From Mycolicibacter minnesotensis (lineage in GTDB: Bacteria; Actinomycetota; Actinomycetes; Mycobacteriales; Mycobacteriaceae), in the NCBI RefSeq assembly GCF_010731755.1, contig NZ_AP022589.1, positions 2,294,001 through 2,358,000 on the forward strand: DNA of 64,000 bases, read 5' to 3'. Both the position numbers and the translations under genes were made by a program. A model generated the notes under the pieces. It saw only the letters and a program-made list of their open reading frames with translations. It had not been told where the DNA came from and ran no database searches. Numbering within the stretch: position 1 is the first letter of the stretch; each line of letters starts with the position of its first letter. Below are positions 63,297-64,000 of this stretch, piece by piece.

Positions 63297-64000
63297 TCAG
63301 GTAGGCCGGGCGGCGGCCGTGGCCGGGTGCACAGCCACCAGGCCGAGCTCGTTGCGACGCTCGCAGATCGCCGCCAATTCCGCGTAGGCCTTGGCTCCCA
63401 GCAACTCGGTCAGCTCGGGCCCCAGACTCTGCCAGACCTGGCGTGCGCCGACGTGCGTCGCCGGGTCCCCGGTGCAATACCAGTTCAGATCCTCGCCGCC
63501 CGGCCCCCAGCCGCGCCGGTCGAATTCGGTGATCGTGGTCTTGAGGATCTCGGTGTCGTCCGGGCGGGTGATCCAGTCCTGACTGCGGCGGATCGGCAGC
63601 TGCCAGCACACCTCGGGTTTCATCGTCAGCGGTTCCACGCCCAGCCGGACGGCCTTGAGATGCAGCGCACAGCCCGCGCCACCGGCGAAACCGGGTCGGT
63701 TCAGGAAGATGCAGGCACCCTTGACGGTACGGGTGCGGAGTTGCTCCTGGCCGTCGTTCTCGTCGTACTCCAGATACCCCTTCTTGCCCAGCCCTTTGTC
63801 GCGCAGCTGCCAGTCCGCGTCGGTCAGCTGGGCGACCGCGTCATCGAGATTGGCCCGGTCGTCGTCGTCACAGAGGAACGCGCCGTGCGAACAGCATCCG
63901 TCGTCGGGCCGACCGGCCACGATGCCCCGGCAGGCCGGCGTCCCGAAAACACAACTCCAGCGGGACAACAGCCAGGTGAGGTCCGCGGCGATCAGGTGTT
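63297..64000 (-). CDS. Rv0495c orthologue, cysteine-rich conserved protein, 5' end outside window
   Basis: The frame is open to the window edge ([19 protein letters not shown] at the edge), so the TTG near 63968 is not the real start; about 234 residues are visible of a protein that is near 296 residues in M. tuberculosis. The cysteine pattern C-x6-C-x11-CC-x6-C ([25 protein letters not shown]) suggests metal binding. Later blocks include [35 protein letters not shown] and VCWQLPIRR. Function unknown. It marks the return to the M. tuberculosis gene order after the inserted island. Confidence 0.82.
   Translation of the reverse strand, partial: HLIAADLTWLLSRWSCVFGTPACRGIVAGRPDDGCCSHGAFLCDDDDRANLDDAVAQLTDADWQLRDKGLGKKGYLEYDENDGQEQLRTRTVKGACIFLNRPGFAGGAGCALHLKAVRLGVEPLTMKPEVCWQLPIRRSQDWITRPDDTEILKTTITEFDRRGWGPGGEDLNWYCTGDPATHVGARQVWQSLGPELTELLGAKAYAELAAICERRNELGLVAVHPATAAARPT

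Overview
The window is a high-GC chromosome segment from a mycobacterium. From left to right it follows the Mycobacterium tuberculosis H37Rv gene order from about Rv0457c to Rv0495c: peptidase, aldehyde dehydrogenase, lpdC, ramB, thioesterase, icl, fadB2, TetR, hbhA, deoC, murB, lprQ, mshA, gpm1, senX3-regX3 and finally Rv0495c. PPE proteins, PGRS repeat proteins, mycothiol and glyoxylate-shunt genes all fit Mycobacteriaceae. A non-tuberculous species is likely, because several blocks here have no counterpart at these positions in M. tuberculosis. Comparisons with M. tuberculosis are from memory of those proteins, not from a search.

Layout. 1-9.4 kb: end of a VOC protein, a DinB-like protein, two aldehyde dehydrogenases, a membrane protein, a prolyl-oligopeptidase, DUF779, two small membrane proteins and lpdC. 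9.6-14.1 kb: an inserted block with two PPE genes, a DUF732 secreted protein and a membrane protein that joins a VTE5/SEC59-like half to a DUF92/VTE6-like half. 14.1-19.6 kb: the fatty-acid/acetate block ramB, thioesterase, icl, fadB2. 19.6-25.2 kb: small secreted protein, TetR, DUF445, XRE regulator, hbhA, DUF2516, DUF2599, deoC; umaA and pcaA are absent from their usual place. 25.2-37.8 kb: a minus-strand DUF2993/nitrilase/DUF2505 operon, then murB, an L,D-transpeptidase, an SDR, a leaderless polycysteine upstream ORF before the Rv0485-mshA operon, gpm1 and senX3-regX3.

38-51.5 kb is the most unusual part. A three-gene operon encodes a FAAL-ACP-KS-AT-KR-ACP polyketide synthase, a C-A-PCP NRPS module carrying two fused KAS III-like domains (the second has lost its catalytic residues), and a reductase. 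The adenylation pocket, read by hand, looks serine-specific. I infer an assembly line for an acyl-polyketide-seryl lipid processed by a Claisen-type KAS III pair. It sits between regX3 and Rv0495c, where M. tuberculosis has other genes.

51.6-58.2 kb is a duplicated module: two PGRS-repeat proteins with twin-arginine-type signal peptides and no PE domain, each followed by a long perfect hairpin and a convergent amidase. The first amidase copy is only a 46-codon remnant. 58.3-63.0 kb holds a BBE-type FAD oxidoreductase and a MacB/FtsX-type ABC exporter. The window ends inside the Rv0495c orthologue.

Regulatory signals of note are a three-unit 11-bp PHO-box-like array before senX3, a RamB-like box before icl, an icl terminator, a possible metalloregulator palindrome before the PKS, and a 57-bp MIRU-like repeat family at two loci. 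Many genes begin 5-9 bases after a TANNNT -10 element, which suggests leaderless transcripts.
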